64,000 nucleotides of DNA from the NCBI RefSeq assembly GCF_000002235.5, contig NW_022145565.1, positions 1 to 64,000 on the forward strand, read 5' to 3'. The stretch is from Strongylocentrotus purpuratus. Lineage: Eukaryota; Echinodermata; Echinoidea; Camarodonta; Strongylocentrotidae. Below the pieces are notes generated by a model. It worked only from the letters and a program-made list of their open reading frames with translations, was not told where the DNA came from and searched no databases. Shown here one piece after another: positions 23,485 to 33,489 of this stretch; the first letter of the stretch is position 1, and the number at the start of each line of letters is the position of its first letter. The position numbers were made by a program, and so were the translations under genes.

Positions 23485-23700
23485 GAGACAGGACGGTCGG
23501 TGTGACCGCGTAGAATGTAACCCGCACCGATCGTCCGACTATTAGAGATCGATCGAGAGCGGACGATCGGTGCGGATTTTATCCGCGCAGAATGTCCGTG
23601 TCGGACATTCCGTGCGCGCCTCAAATGTCTGACGGACAATCCGTGCGGAAGAGGTCTCGCACCAATAGCCCGCCTGCCGCACCGAATGTCCGTACTCTAG
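23485..23700. repeat. GC-rich palindromic dispersed repeat, copy 1
   Basis: Rich in CGGACGATCGGTGCGG, GTCCGTGTCGGAC and CCGCGC palindromes. The same vocabulary recurs inverted at 32009-32137. It is a sharp GC-rich island in AT-rich surroundings. Confidence 0.55.
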
Positions 23701-23723
23701 TCCACACATAATTATAGTCAATA

Positions 23724-25556
23724 TAGTGGAGGCTGTTAGGGCTAAATAGGGGTTGTTTGGTGCAGATTCTTCTAAAAGCACCAAATTTGGCCCAGAGGTA
23801 GATTATACCATACTTTTACGATTTCTTCCGGACGCCAAGAAGGGCACCCTCTGGGTATGCCATATTGGGCAAATCCAAAATGGCCGCCATCTGAGTTAAA
23901 GGTCAAGCGTAGTTCCAAAAGGAAAAGCGGTTGTATGATAATAGTTTATATATTTATGGGGTTTTGGGGGTCAGAGAATCTGATTATGATATTCTTTCAT
24001 CAATTTAAGATCTCCTTGGGGCTGCCATACTGGTCATATTGGTCAAATCCAAAATGGCCGCCATCTGATAGTTACAGGTCAAGTGTAGTTACGAAAGAAA
24101 ATGGGCTAGTATGATAAAAGTTTATATATTTATGGGGTTTTCGGGGTCAGAGAATCTGATTATGATATTCTTTCATCGATTTGAGATCTCCTCGGGTCAT
24201 ACTGGTAATATTGGTAAAATCCAAAATGGCCGCCATCTGATAGTTACAGATCAATAGTAGTTCCAAAAGGAAAAGAGCTAAAATGATAAAAAAAAAATTA
24301 TATAGTAAGGGGGTTTTCTGGGTCAGAGAATCTGATTATGATGTTGCTTGTATCAATATTGCAGGTCTCCTGGTTGTCATGCTGGCCATATTGGCTAAAT
24401 AAAAAATGGCCGCCATCCGAGTTAAAGGTCAAGCGTAGTTTCAAAAGGAAAAGGACCAGTATGATAAAAGTTGATGAATTCATGGGGTTTCCGGGGTCGG
24501 ATAATCTGATTATGATGTTCTTTTATCAATTTTATTTCACTATCCTGTCCTAAGGACACAATGAAGTCCATTTCCTAGTTGAAGAAGATGAGTGAAGATG
24601 CGCCAAATTCACACTTGAGTGGGTTTAAATCTTGGCCTGCGCCCATATGTTTCATCAATATGCAAACTTTCCTCTGTGAAATGCATAATACATTCGTTTT
24701 CGAGGATTGGCAAGGAAAATAGATAAACAGTAAAAACAGACCATGAATAAAGAAATAAACAGCTTGTTCGATTTGGTTTGAAGCATTATATTCAAAGACC
24801 CGGACAGCTTTATCTTTATTATCCATATAAATAACGTGTATAATCACTGTCAGACGGGAGATAATACCAATACGAAATGCATTAAGCAACGTCTAGACAT
24901 AACTGTCGAATCTCAACTTTAGTTTTCTCATTCTTCTTTACATTTCGAAGCGTTACATGGGATCTTAATCCTGTTTTTCTACATACATCAATGCCCCCAT
25001 TTAAGCATACTTAGAATCTGGTCACGCTTCGAAAAGTTCGTGGCCTAGCATTTTGCTTCTGTTGATGATCAAATAGAGAAAACACCCTTTATAGAACAGG
25101 GAGAGTGTGAACAAAGCACGAAGTAGGAGCAGTGCAATTTAAATATCAAGGGATGGATTGGAGTTTATTTCTAAAATGAAACGAAAGGGCTATTTTATTT
25201 TCAAGAGTCCTTTCACTTCATTGAAGAAATAATCTCTCTTTATATCTTAGAAACACTTGCTCTTTAAAGTCAAATAAACTCGAGAGCATCCTGGGGCTCC
25301 GCCCCGGAACCCCCGGTGGGGGCTCTCCCAGGCCCCTAAAGCTGTGCCATATTGTACGGATCCATTAGAAAGCATAGTTCTTCTATGCAAACTTCCTCTG
25401 TGAAATGCATAATAAATTTGCCCAATATGGCAGTCCCAGAGAGCGCCCTTCTTGGCGTCCGGCAGAAATCGTAATAGTATGGTATAATCTACCTCTGGGG
25501 CAAATTTGGTGCCTTTGGAAGAATCTGCACCAAAATATCCCTAACAGCCCCCACTA
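23724..25556. mobile_element. compound TIR element, about 1.8 kb with long TIRs
   Basis: The left 150 bp (TAGTGGAGGCTGTTAGGG, then GGTGCAGATTCTTC, CAGAGGTAGATTATACCATA, CGGACGCCAAGAAGGGC and CCATATTGGGCAAAT) is mirrored with about 85% identity at 25410-25556. ATA follows or precedes both ends. The interior has a roughly 175-bp tandem array (23860-24545) and unique DNA. No transposase. Confidence 0.7.
23860..24545 (+). repeat. tandem repeat, unit about 172-180 bp, with AAAATGGCCGCC
   Basis: Four units. AAAATGGCCGCCAT starts at 23877, 24051, 24223 and 24403, each followed by GTTA, a GGTCAAG-like stretch, GGAAAAG, TATGGGGTTTT and GGTCAGAGAATCTGATTATG. It lies wholly inside the 23724-25556 element. 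Confidence 0.8.
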
Positions 25557-25639
25557 ATACAAGTATAATTATACTTAATGAATGAACCGACTGGATAACC
25601 CATATTCAGCTTTGCCAGCTAGCTAGGGACCACACTACA

Positions 25640-27309
25640 GGTCTTCCCGGCGCGGGTCCATGGGGGAGGGGGGGGGGGCGGGGCGAGAGGGTCTTGAGCC
25701 CAAACCGCCAACAAAAAAATGAAGAGAGAGAGAGAGAGAGAGTCAGAGAGAGAGAGAAGGTAAAGCGGAGAGTAAGGGAAAGGAAGAAGAGGAAGAAGAA
25801 AAGAAAAGGGGGAAAAGAAGGAGATCGGGGGCGAAAGGCCTTCGCCACCCCCTCCCCCTCCCCTCAGCAAAAGAGAGATAGAGAGAGAGAGAGAGAGAGA
25901 AAGAAGGAAGGAAAAATAAGGGAAAGGGAAAGAAGAGACAAAGGGAAAGGAAGAAGAAAAGAAAAGGGGAAAGAAGGAGATCGGGGAGCCGCCGAAAGGG
26001 CTTTGCTTCCCAAACTGTTGCCTCCCCCCCCCCCCCCCCCCCCAAGCAAAAAGAAAGAGAGAAGGGAGAGAAGGGAAAGAAAAAAGGGAAAAGAGGAGAT
26101 AAAGGGAAAGAAAGAAAAGAAGGGGGATATCAGTTACAGTTTTCCCGCCAACAAGTTGGGGATCGGGGGGGGGGGCAAATGGCCCTTGTCCCCCCCCCCC
26201 CCTTCTACAGCAAACTTAAAAGAGAGAGAAAGGAAGAGAAGGGAAAGGGAAAGAAAAGAAAGGTATGGGAGATCAATTGTGAATTTTCCCACCACGCGGT
26301 GTGGATCGGGGGCGAAAGGCCTTCGCCTGCCCTCCCCTGGCAAACAAAAAGAGAGAGAGAGAGAAGGAAGGAAAAGAAGGGAAAGAGAAAGAAGAGAGAA
26401 GAGGAAAGGAAGAAGAAAAGAAAAAGGGGAAAAGAAGGAGATCGGGGGGGGGCGGAAGGGCCTTGCCGCCCATGCTGTTGCCTCATCCCCCCCCCCCCGC
26501 AAAACAAGAGAGAAGGAAGGAAAGGGTAAGAAACAAAAGAAGAAAAGAAAAGAAGGGATATCAGTTGGGAAAGAGGAGAGCTAAAATGGAACACAAAAGA
26601 GGAAGAAGAAAAGAAAAGGGTGAAAAGAAGCAGAGATCAGTTGCGATTAATCCTACCAAAATCGTGTGGATCGGGGGGAGGGGGCGAAAGGCCCCTGCCT
26701 CCCTCAGCAAACTTAAATGTGTGAGAGAGAGAGAGATAGAAGTAAGGGAAGGGAAAGGGGGAAAAAAGAGGAAGAAGAAAGGTAGGGGAGATCAGTTGCA
26801 ATTTGTCCCGATTTGTACCCCCCCCCCCCTTAGCAAAGAGAGAGAGAGAAGGAAGGAAAAGAAGAGAAAGGGAAATAAGAGAAAAAGAAGAAGAAAAGAA
26901 AAAAGCGAAAAGAAGGAGATTGGGGGGCCGGAAGGGCCTTGCCGCCCATGCTGTTGTCCCCCCCCCCCCCCCCCCCCCCCCGCGCAAAACAAGAGAGAAG
27001 GAAGGAAAGGGAAAGAAACAAAAGAGGAAAAGAAAAGAAGGAATATCAGTTGCAATTTTTCTGCAAACAAGATGTGGATCGCGGAGAAAGGCCTTTGCCT
27101 CTGCCCCCTCCCCGACCACCCCACCCCCTCCCCGCCAAAAAAAAGAGAGAAAGAAGGGAAAGGGAAAGAGGAGAGCTAAAATGAAACACAAAAGAGGAAG
27201 AAGAAAAGAAAAGGGTGAAAAGAAGCAGAGATCAGTTGCGATTATCCCACCAAAATCGCGTGGATCGGGGCTAGGGGGCGAAGGGCCCCTGCCTCCCTCT
27301 CAGCAAACT

Positions 27310-27349
<40 letters not shown>

Positions 27350-27440
27350 AAGGGAAGTGAAAGGGAAAGAGGAGAGAAAGGGACAGAAAACAAAGAGGAA
27401 GAAAAGAAAAGGAATTAGGGAAGATCAGTTGCGATTTTCA
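25640..27440 (+). repeat. 1.7-kb purine-rich tandem tract
   Basis: Alternating blocks: (GA)n and GAAGGAAAGG-type purine runs of about 100-130 bp; GGAGATCGGGGGG; CGAAAGGCC(T)TTGCC; then poly-C. The block is repeated about ten times. One strand is almost all purine outside the short G/C hinges. Very long open frames on both strands consist only of Lys/Arg/Glu or Phe/Leu/Ser and are not genes. Confidence 0.85.
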
Positions 27441-28102
27441 TTGGTTCTTCTATCATCATTTTACAATTATCATTGTACAAATGTATTTATATATTCATTT
27501 ATTTATTCCTGTTTGATAACAAAAATATGAATATAAACTCATAAACTCATAACAGCAACAAAATTAAATGTTAGGAGGAAACTATCTTGCTGGGAGCAAG
27601 AAGCGCAAAAATTATCATGCATTTGCATGTACATGTCAGTACTATCATTAATATAATTCATATTATTTAATTACATCTTGTGAAATAGTATGCATTCAAG
27701 CTTTGGGGATTTTTTGTTGGTGTATTTGTATGAAAGAAAGCGTTTGGAGCTTATAATGCACATGTTGCAATTTCAGGTGCAACTTAGTGTTCAAATATGG
27801 AACACGCACGGCCAGGCACTAGTGTAGGAAATCTTCAAATGTTAATCAGGTATATGACTAAATTACTTGTCTGTTGCCTTATGAAAAAGTTTATATTTAG
27901 TCAGGCCTGAATTGAGTCGCAAAACAATTATTATGTTAAAAGGAAAAAAACATATTTGATGACATTCGAAATTCCCAAATAACCAATACGATTGGAAAGC
28001 GAGTACTCGTTTTTATTTTTCTTCAAAACTTACTCAACTATAAATAGCTGGCCCGGATACTTGAGCCTCTCACAAAACGCAAGTATAGGCCTGATGTGTC
28101 GT
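27441..28102. other. intergenic, no gene recognised
   Basis: AT-rich. Nothing supported. Confidence 0.5.
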
Positions 28103-28918
28103 CAGTGGCGTCGCTAGTCCTTTTTCAGTGGGGGGGGGGGGGGGGGGGGGGGTGGGGGATAGAGGTCAACGATTCCCGACAAAACAAGCCACCAATTAAT
28201 TACCGACAAAATTAAATGTTCCAATATCTACAAATTTAACCCTATAAACCCGGGGCCAAAGGCTGAATTGTTATGCGCAAATGGTCATTGTCGTCGACGA
28301 CATCAATATATACAAATTATTTTGTCAACTTAGTAAACATCATAGCTATATATTTTAATGCAGGCGCGTAGCTAGGATCTTATTTCAGGGCGGGGTGGTA
28401 TTGAGCAAGCGAATCACTTAAAGAGTGCGCAAAGCGCTCCCTAGGTGGGAGAGGGGATGGGTGAAAGGCATCCCGCGCGAAGCGCAGTAGCTTAGACGTT
28501 CCATTAAATTATTATGAAAAGAAGACGATTTGTTGTGCCGTTCTCGACTCTTAATCCTTGTCTGAATTCAGTTTCCCCATCCCACACGAAGCGCGGAGGC
28601 TTAGACGTTTCATTAAATTATTATAGAAAGAAGACAATTTGTTGTATACCGTTCTCTACTCTTAACCCTTATTGTCTGAATTTAGTTTCTCCCCCTCTCG
28701 CGCGAAGCGCGGGAGCTTCGACGTTTCATTAAATTATTAGAAAAAAAAGACGATTCATTGAACCGACTCTAAATCATTGTCTGAATTTTCAAAACTGTTT
28801 CTTTGTCCGATAATAAGTCACAGTTCTAAGGGGAACAAATTGCTGGCCGACCGACATAAAAAAATACCACCGACTTCAACCCCACACCCCCCCCCTTTTT
28901 TTTTTAGCGACGCCCCTG
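28103..28918 (+). mobile_element. hAT-like element with hairpin satellite, second copy
   Basis: The left end is CAGTGGCGTCGCTAG and the right end AGCGACGCCCCTG, so the TIRs pair. A second terminus, CAGGCGCGTAGCTAGGAT (28361), starts inside, so two related elements are joined or nested. Three satellite monomers (cores near 28467, 28580 and 28695) follow. No matching 8-bp duplication was found. Confidence 0.6.
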
Positions 28919-29596
28919 AATGTAGAGTGGCCTGAGCGGGTAGGCACAGGGCGTGGTTCTAAACTTACAGAGACACTTCGTTAAAGACACCTTTATTTCA
29001 TGATTGCGTGTGTTGAACTGCCATGGGCTTTACAACTTTAAACCTCCAGGGTTTATTTTGCATATATAGGGATTTACATGATCATCTATATAATAAAAGG
29101 AAATAATGATTATTCAAATATCATAGGTAGCAAATAAAGGATGACTAACAGAGGAATGAAAACAAACAGATAGGAGAGGATGATCAAGCATAATGATGTA
29201 AACCAATCTATAAATGTGAATTACTAAGTAGCCTGTTCACACTACAGCTCTACAATAACAAAGCATTTGTAGCCTTACTTTTAAGCAGTTGAAGAAATTA
29301 ATAAAAGTAGGCCTACTTGAAGAAATCGTTGAATGATAAGATATTCAGTTTATTTTATTAAGTATGACAAAACACACATTTAACACCTTTGGAAAAAATA
29401 ATACCCCAGGAACGTGAAAAACAAAACTTTTATTATTCACACATGCCTATAATCGGACATATTTAAAAACGGAAATGTGGCACCACCCAAAAATATTATT
29501 CTGAGATCCTTCTTTGTCTTTAATTTGCACCTGAAAATAAATTCTTTGTTCCTCGTCTATGTCATCGCGGCGAAAAATTTCAGACTTTTCTTCTTT
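28919..29596. other. intergenic, no gene recognised
   Basis: AT-rich. It borders the 3' end of the hAT transposase relic. Confidence 0.5.
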
Positions 29597-30035
29597 TCAT
29601 GCAGCCTCAGACAAATGTGCCAAAGAAGTTTTGTCTTCTTGTGTTCCTGGAAACAAAGTTTGGGCAATAGTTTTCAAGTTCAGTTTATCTTTACGAGATT
29701 TATATATGTGTAATATTAAGCTTTGGTTGAGATTTCTTTGGGTCATTGTATTTATCAGAGAAGTTTTGATCCGTTTCAAGACAGAGAATGTTCTCTCGCA
29801 AGTTGCCGTTGTAACCGGGATTGTAAGGTAAATGAGAAGAAGGATGTGCACCTCTGAGAATGATCTCTTATAGATTGGACTGTTGTTGAAAATCTCACAG
29901 ATTGTTTTAATGTATATTTGATAGGTTTACTCTCATCGTCGCACACGTCTTGGAGGCTTGTTAGCTGCCGAGTTAATGCTACAAAGTCAATATCTCCGGC
30001 ATACACTTCCCTCAACTCATCAGCACGAACAAAAT
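29597..30035 (-). mobile_element. hAT transposase relic (C-terminal dimerisation region)
   Basis: 29597-29851 encodes IPVTTATCERTFSVLKRIK, then TMTQRNLNQSLILHIYK, the hallmark of the hAT-family C-terminal dimerisation domain (as in ZMYM1-like proteins). The upstream part (29880-30035) reads ELREVYAGDIDFVALTRQL in another frame, so at least one frameshift separates them near 29895. The rest of the transposase is absent. It stops at 29597. Confidence 0.75.
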
Positions 30036-30780
30036 ATTGGGAGGGGGCTCATGATAACCGAGCCCGGCCGAAATATTTTTTTTTTGGGGGGAGGGGTGGC
30101 TCAATGATATCCGGGCCCCTCAAAAATATCGGGGGGCTTCGTGATGTTATCCGAGCCCCACACAAATATCGGGGGGCTCCGTGATGTTATCCGAGCCCCA
30201 TCAAAAACACTTGAGGGGGGGGGGGGGCTTATGATATCTGAGCCCCACCAACATATGGGGGGGGGGGCTCAATGATATCAGAGTCCCTCCAAAATATTTG
30301 GGGGTTTAAATGATATCCGAGATCTACCAAATATATTTTTGGGGTCAATGATATGCGAGATCCGATGTCTGAGCCCCCCTCTCTCCTCCCTAAATAGATA
30401 TTTATAAAATGTTTATATTTGAATGGTACGTCTGTAGATTATAGGTATACATGAGTTTCATGCCTAGAATATAATGATTGGGGAGGAGGGGGTTCATGAT
30501 ATCCGAGCCCCGCAATAAGTCTCGGGGGCGGCTCAATGATATCTGAGCCCCACTTAAAATATTGGGGGCTCAATGGTATCTTAACCCCTAAGGACTCGAT
30601 GATATCTAAGCCCCACCAAAAGATTGGGGGCTCAATTAATGATATCTATTAGCCCCGCCAGAAATATTGGGGGGGGGGGCTCAATGATCTCTGACCCCCC
30701 CCCCCCCCAATATATTTTTTTTTGGGGGGGGGGGGCTGCGCCCCCAATCCCCCTCCCCCGGTTCCTAAGCCTAATTACAG
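30036..30780. repeat. minisatellite, unit about 45-60 bp
   Basis: About a dozen diverged units of GGGGGGCTCAATGATATC, CGAGCCCCACC, AAAATATT. Each unit has GGGCTC and GAGCCC in inverted order, so units can fold. Separated by poly-G or poly-C runs. Confidence 0.7.
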
Positions 30781-31740
30781 TTCAATGAAGTCTATTTTTT
30801 AAAACTGGGATTGGGTAACTTTGTTTTAGGTTCTGAAACAAAAAATCCTGGAATGATAGTTAGGGCTAGTTCTGATCGGAAAACGACCCAAATATCGGAG
30901 TATGGCTAGCTGCCCCAGGGCCTTTCCCTATATACGGATCAGAGAAAAAATACTTTAAACATTTCGGGGGTTACTTTTATGACTTTCGGGGGCTCTTTTT
31001 GGCATTTCGGGGGCTAATTCACCCCGAGCCCCCGTGTATTTTTCCTCCTGATATGGATAAGTGAGTGCCCTGATGGGTCTACTTCTAACTCGTGTTTTTA
31101 GCCCTTCTTTCTTTACTTTTTCCTTTCCTTTCTTTTTCCTTTCCTTTCTTTTTCCTTTCCTTTCTTTTCTTATTTTTTCAAAGAGGGGGGGGGGGGCGGG
31201 TCCATCGCCCCCCGTATATCCGCGCCTGAGTGACACCCACACTACTAACCTTATTTATTACCGAACAAAAAAATGAAGAAAGAGCCCCTCGACACCATAG
31301 GTGTAAGTATTCAGCCAGTTCCTACCCCCCCCCCCCCCACCAATATAAACTTTAAAAGTGATTTTTTTTCTTCTAATTTGATACCAGTGATATACAGATG
31401 TTGCTGAAATGGCCTAATTTTCCGGGATTTTTCCTCGATTTTTTATGCGTTTGTTGTAGAATGACATATATCACAATTTACAGTCAGGCAAGAAATGTGC
31501 TTATTTACTATTAAGAGGCCGACATGTCAGGTCCCGCGGAACGGCGGGCTTGGGGGCTCAAGCCCCCCCCCCCCTCCCACCCCAAAGTATATTAAAGAGA
31601 ATTAAATAAAAAGAAATAGAAAAGAAAGTATGCTCATGTAACCGTAATTAAATGCCCATACCCCTGAGCTAATTCCGGGGGCTCTGCCCCCTGGACCCCA
31701 TCTTGGGCCCTAAGGCTGGCCCCTGGATGCTCATCTGACC
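30781..31740. other. transposon-derived low-complexity DNA
   Basis: A pyrimidine tract of TTTCC units (31085-31170) is followed by poly-G (31185-31196). Poly-C runs lie at about 31326 and 31566. GGGGGCTCTGCCCCC-type palindromes lie at about 31677. Looks like element ends, but borders are not resolvable. Confidence 0.4.
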
Positions 31741-32008
31741 GTAAGTATACGAAGCCACGTACAATCGATTACAACAGTAATTGTGGGGCCAATATCACGA
31801 GTATGCCTTCATAGAATAAATGTTTCAAAGAAAATATTCACTTCTACTTTCAAAAGGACTGGCCCATTTGCTTTAAAAAATTGTAGAGAGTTATTATTAT
31901 GTAATTTCTAGAAAAAATGCCAACCACATGATTTACAATGAGTCTAAATACATTGATTTGCCGAGTTTCTTCCTTTTATCAAATATAAACGTAAAACAAT
32001 GGGGGGAC
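31741..32008. other. intergenic, no gene recognised
   Basis: AT-rich. Nothing supported. Confidence 0.45.
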
Positions 32009-32137
32009 AGACTGCGCGGATAGCAATCCGCACGGATCGTCCCTCGGACGATCCGTGCGAGCAGAAAACCCGCATATTATGTCCGACGGACAAACGAAAC
32101 TGGTAGGACAAACGGCGCGGTCACACCGGCCGGACGA
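32009..32137. repeat. GC-rich palindromic dispersed repeat, copy 2
   Basis: Contains CGGATCGTCCCTCGGACGAT and GTCCGACGGACAAAC, and ends CGCGGTCACACCGGCCGGAC. That end mirrors the start of the 23485 copy (GACGGTCGGTGTGACCGCG), so the two copies are in opposite orientation. Confidence 0.55.
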
Positions 32138-32460
32138 ACATTGTACCACTGTGGTCTCTGTAAGATGTTTGACATACATGTGCATTGTCTGGCTGTGGTA
32201 TATTCAATTGGGACTTCTCTTTTAAGATGCTGTCAAATATATCGATTGATTAAGAGTTGTATCCCTCGATGTCTTCTCTTGGCGTACAAACAAGAGTTGA
32301 ATCCAACGGATGGTTGATAAGTTTGTTCAGGGCTCTTCAGTGGGCCAGACCTTTTAATAAGCACAATGGTATCATTGATATCACTAACAGTCACAGTGAT
32401 CATCTTACGGCACAGGAGGACTAGAACGTGAACCTTTATGTGTGTCTTGAGGTGGTTGGT
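32138..32460. other. intergenic, no gene recognised
   Basis: Nothing supported. Confidence 0.45.
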
Positions 32461-32655
32461 TATTTTACCTGACTGCTAAGAAAGCATAAAATTAATGCTT
32501 GTTAGTAAGAACCAGACGGCCGACGGCTTCAGGTCTTCTCCGAGGGACCTGGTCCCGAATGCCTTACCAATGGGCACTAGCGCATCGACTTGGTTTCTAA
32601 CCCCGGCCACCGGATAACGAGACAACTGCTCTACCAACTGAGCTATCGCGCCTCC
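32461..32655 (-). mobile_element. tRNA-derived SINE, copy 1
   Basis: On the minus strand the 5' head has box A (TAGCTCAGTTGGTAGAGC) and a degenerate box B (GGGGTTAGAAACC), then a body with CTAGTGCCC..GGTAAGGC and a 3' end GCTTTCTTAGCAGTCAGGT. A full-length relative lies at 56348-56550 in the same orientation. Confidence 0.75.
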
Positions 32656-33209
32656 TCATGTCTTATAAGCTATGATATTATATTCTTATTTGACTGGAGT
32701 GGTCTTTATAGTTTTCGGTGATTATTTCATTTCTCAACCTCCATTCGCGCTCGACGACGTTTCATAATAATTTGCACAAGGTCTTCAAGGTTTGAACATG
32801 TGAGTACATGATGCATTGCAGGGTAAATCTCAGCAGTGATGTGAGTAATAATACTCAACAGCAGGTTTGATAGCTATATCAGGAATAGAGCTATTCTTAC
32901 ATTGCCTATCTATGAAGACGTTTATATTAATACCCAGTAGCGGTTCTAAAGGGTGGAGCGGGGGGGGGGGGGGGGCTTGGTCCCCCCTAAGAATAAAAAC
33001 AAATAATATTCAAGCCCCCTACAAATAGATTTTAGCGAGGCGAAACCATGTGTAAATTCATGGGTAAACCCCTTAGCGCCCTCAATATAACAATGTATAG
33101 GCCTATATTTTATACATATGCATTTAATATCCTTCTAGAGTCGATCCCGAATCTTACCAGTCACCAGAACTGTATATATTTGTTGTTGTTTTTTGTCTTA
33201 TACGCTTAG
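32656..33209. other. upstream of sulfotransferase B
   Basis: A poly-G block (about 32961-32977, after CAGTAGCGG) resembles a hAT-like end. It finishes with TTTTTTGTCTTATACGCTTAG, an acceptor before the ATG exon. Confidence 0.45.
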
Positions 33210-33332
33210 ATCTGAAGCAGACAATGTCTTCAAACCGTGCAACTTCAATACTTCTTCCACTCATGGATCTTCTTGATGTCTTAACAACGCCTAACTACGG
33301 CATCACTCTCAGCCACCACCACCACCTCCACC

Positions 33333-33489
33333 ATGCAAGATCCAGCTACTACCAAAGAAGCTAAACCTAGCCCCTCCAAGATGACGCACGCGGTGAGATC
33401 TGGAAAGACGTTCCTCTATATGACCGGTCTGATTATAGCCTGTCTAGCGGGATACATGTATGGTAATATTGGCAGAGATATCGACATTA
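33333..33489 (+). CDS. sulfotransferase B coding exon 1 (membrane anchor)
   Basis: Fifty-two codons plus one base. The donor is ATTA|GTAAGT (phase 1). The exon probably starts at 33210 after a CTTAG acceptor. A short upstream open frame at 33264 in another frame lies in the 5' leader and could dampen translation. Confidence 0.8.

Noticed and set aside
23724-25556. CACTA assignment for the compound element because the right end reads CCACTA
   Set aside because: The inward-reading terminus is TAGTGG, the wrong orientation for a CACTA element.
25694-27312. Open frames of up to about 300 codons on both strands
   Set aside because: They are translations of GA-rich tandem repeats (only Lys/Arg/Glu or Phe/Ser/Leu) and occur in several overlapping frames. 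Not genes.
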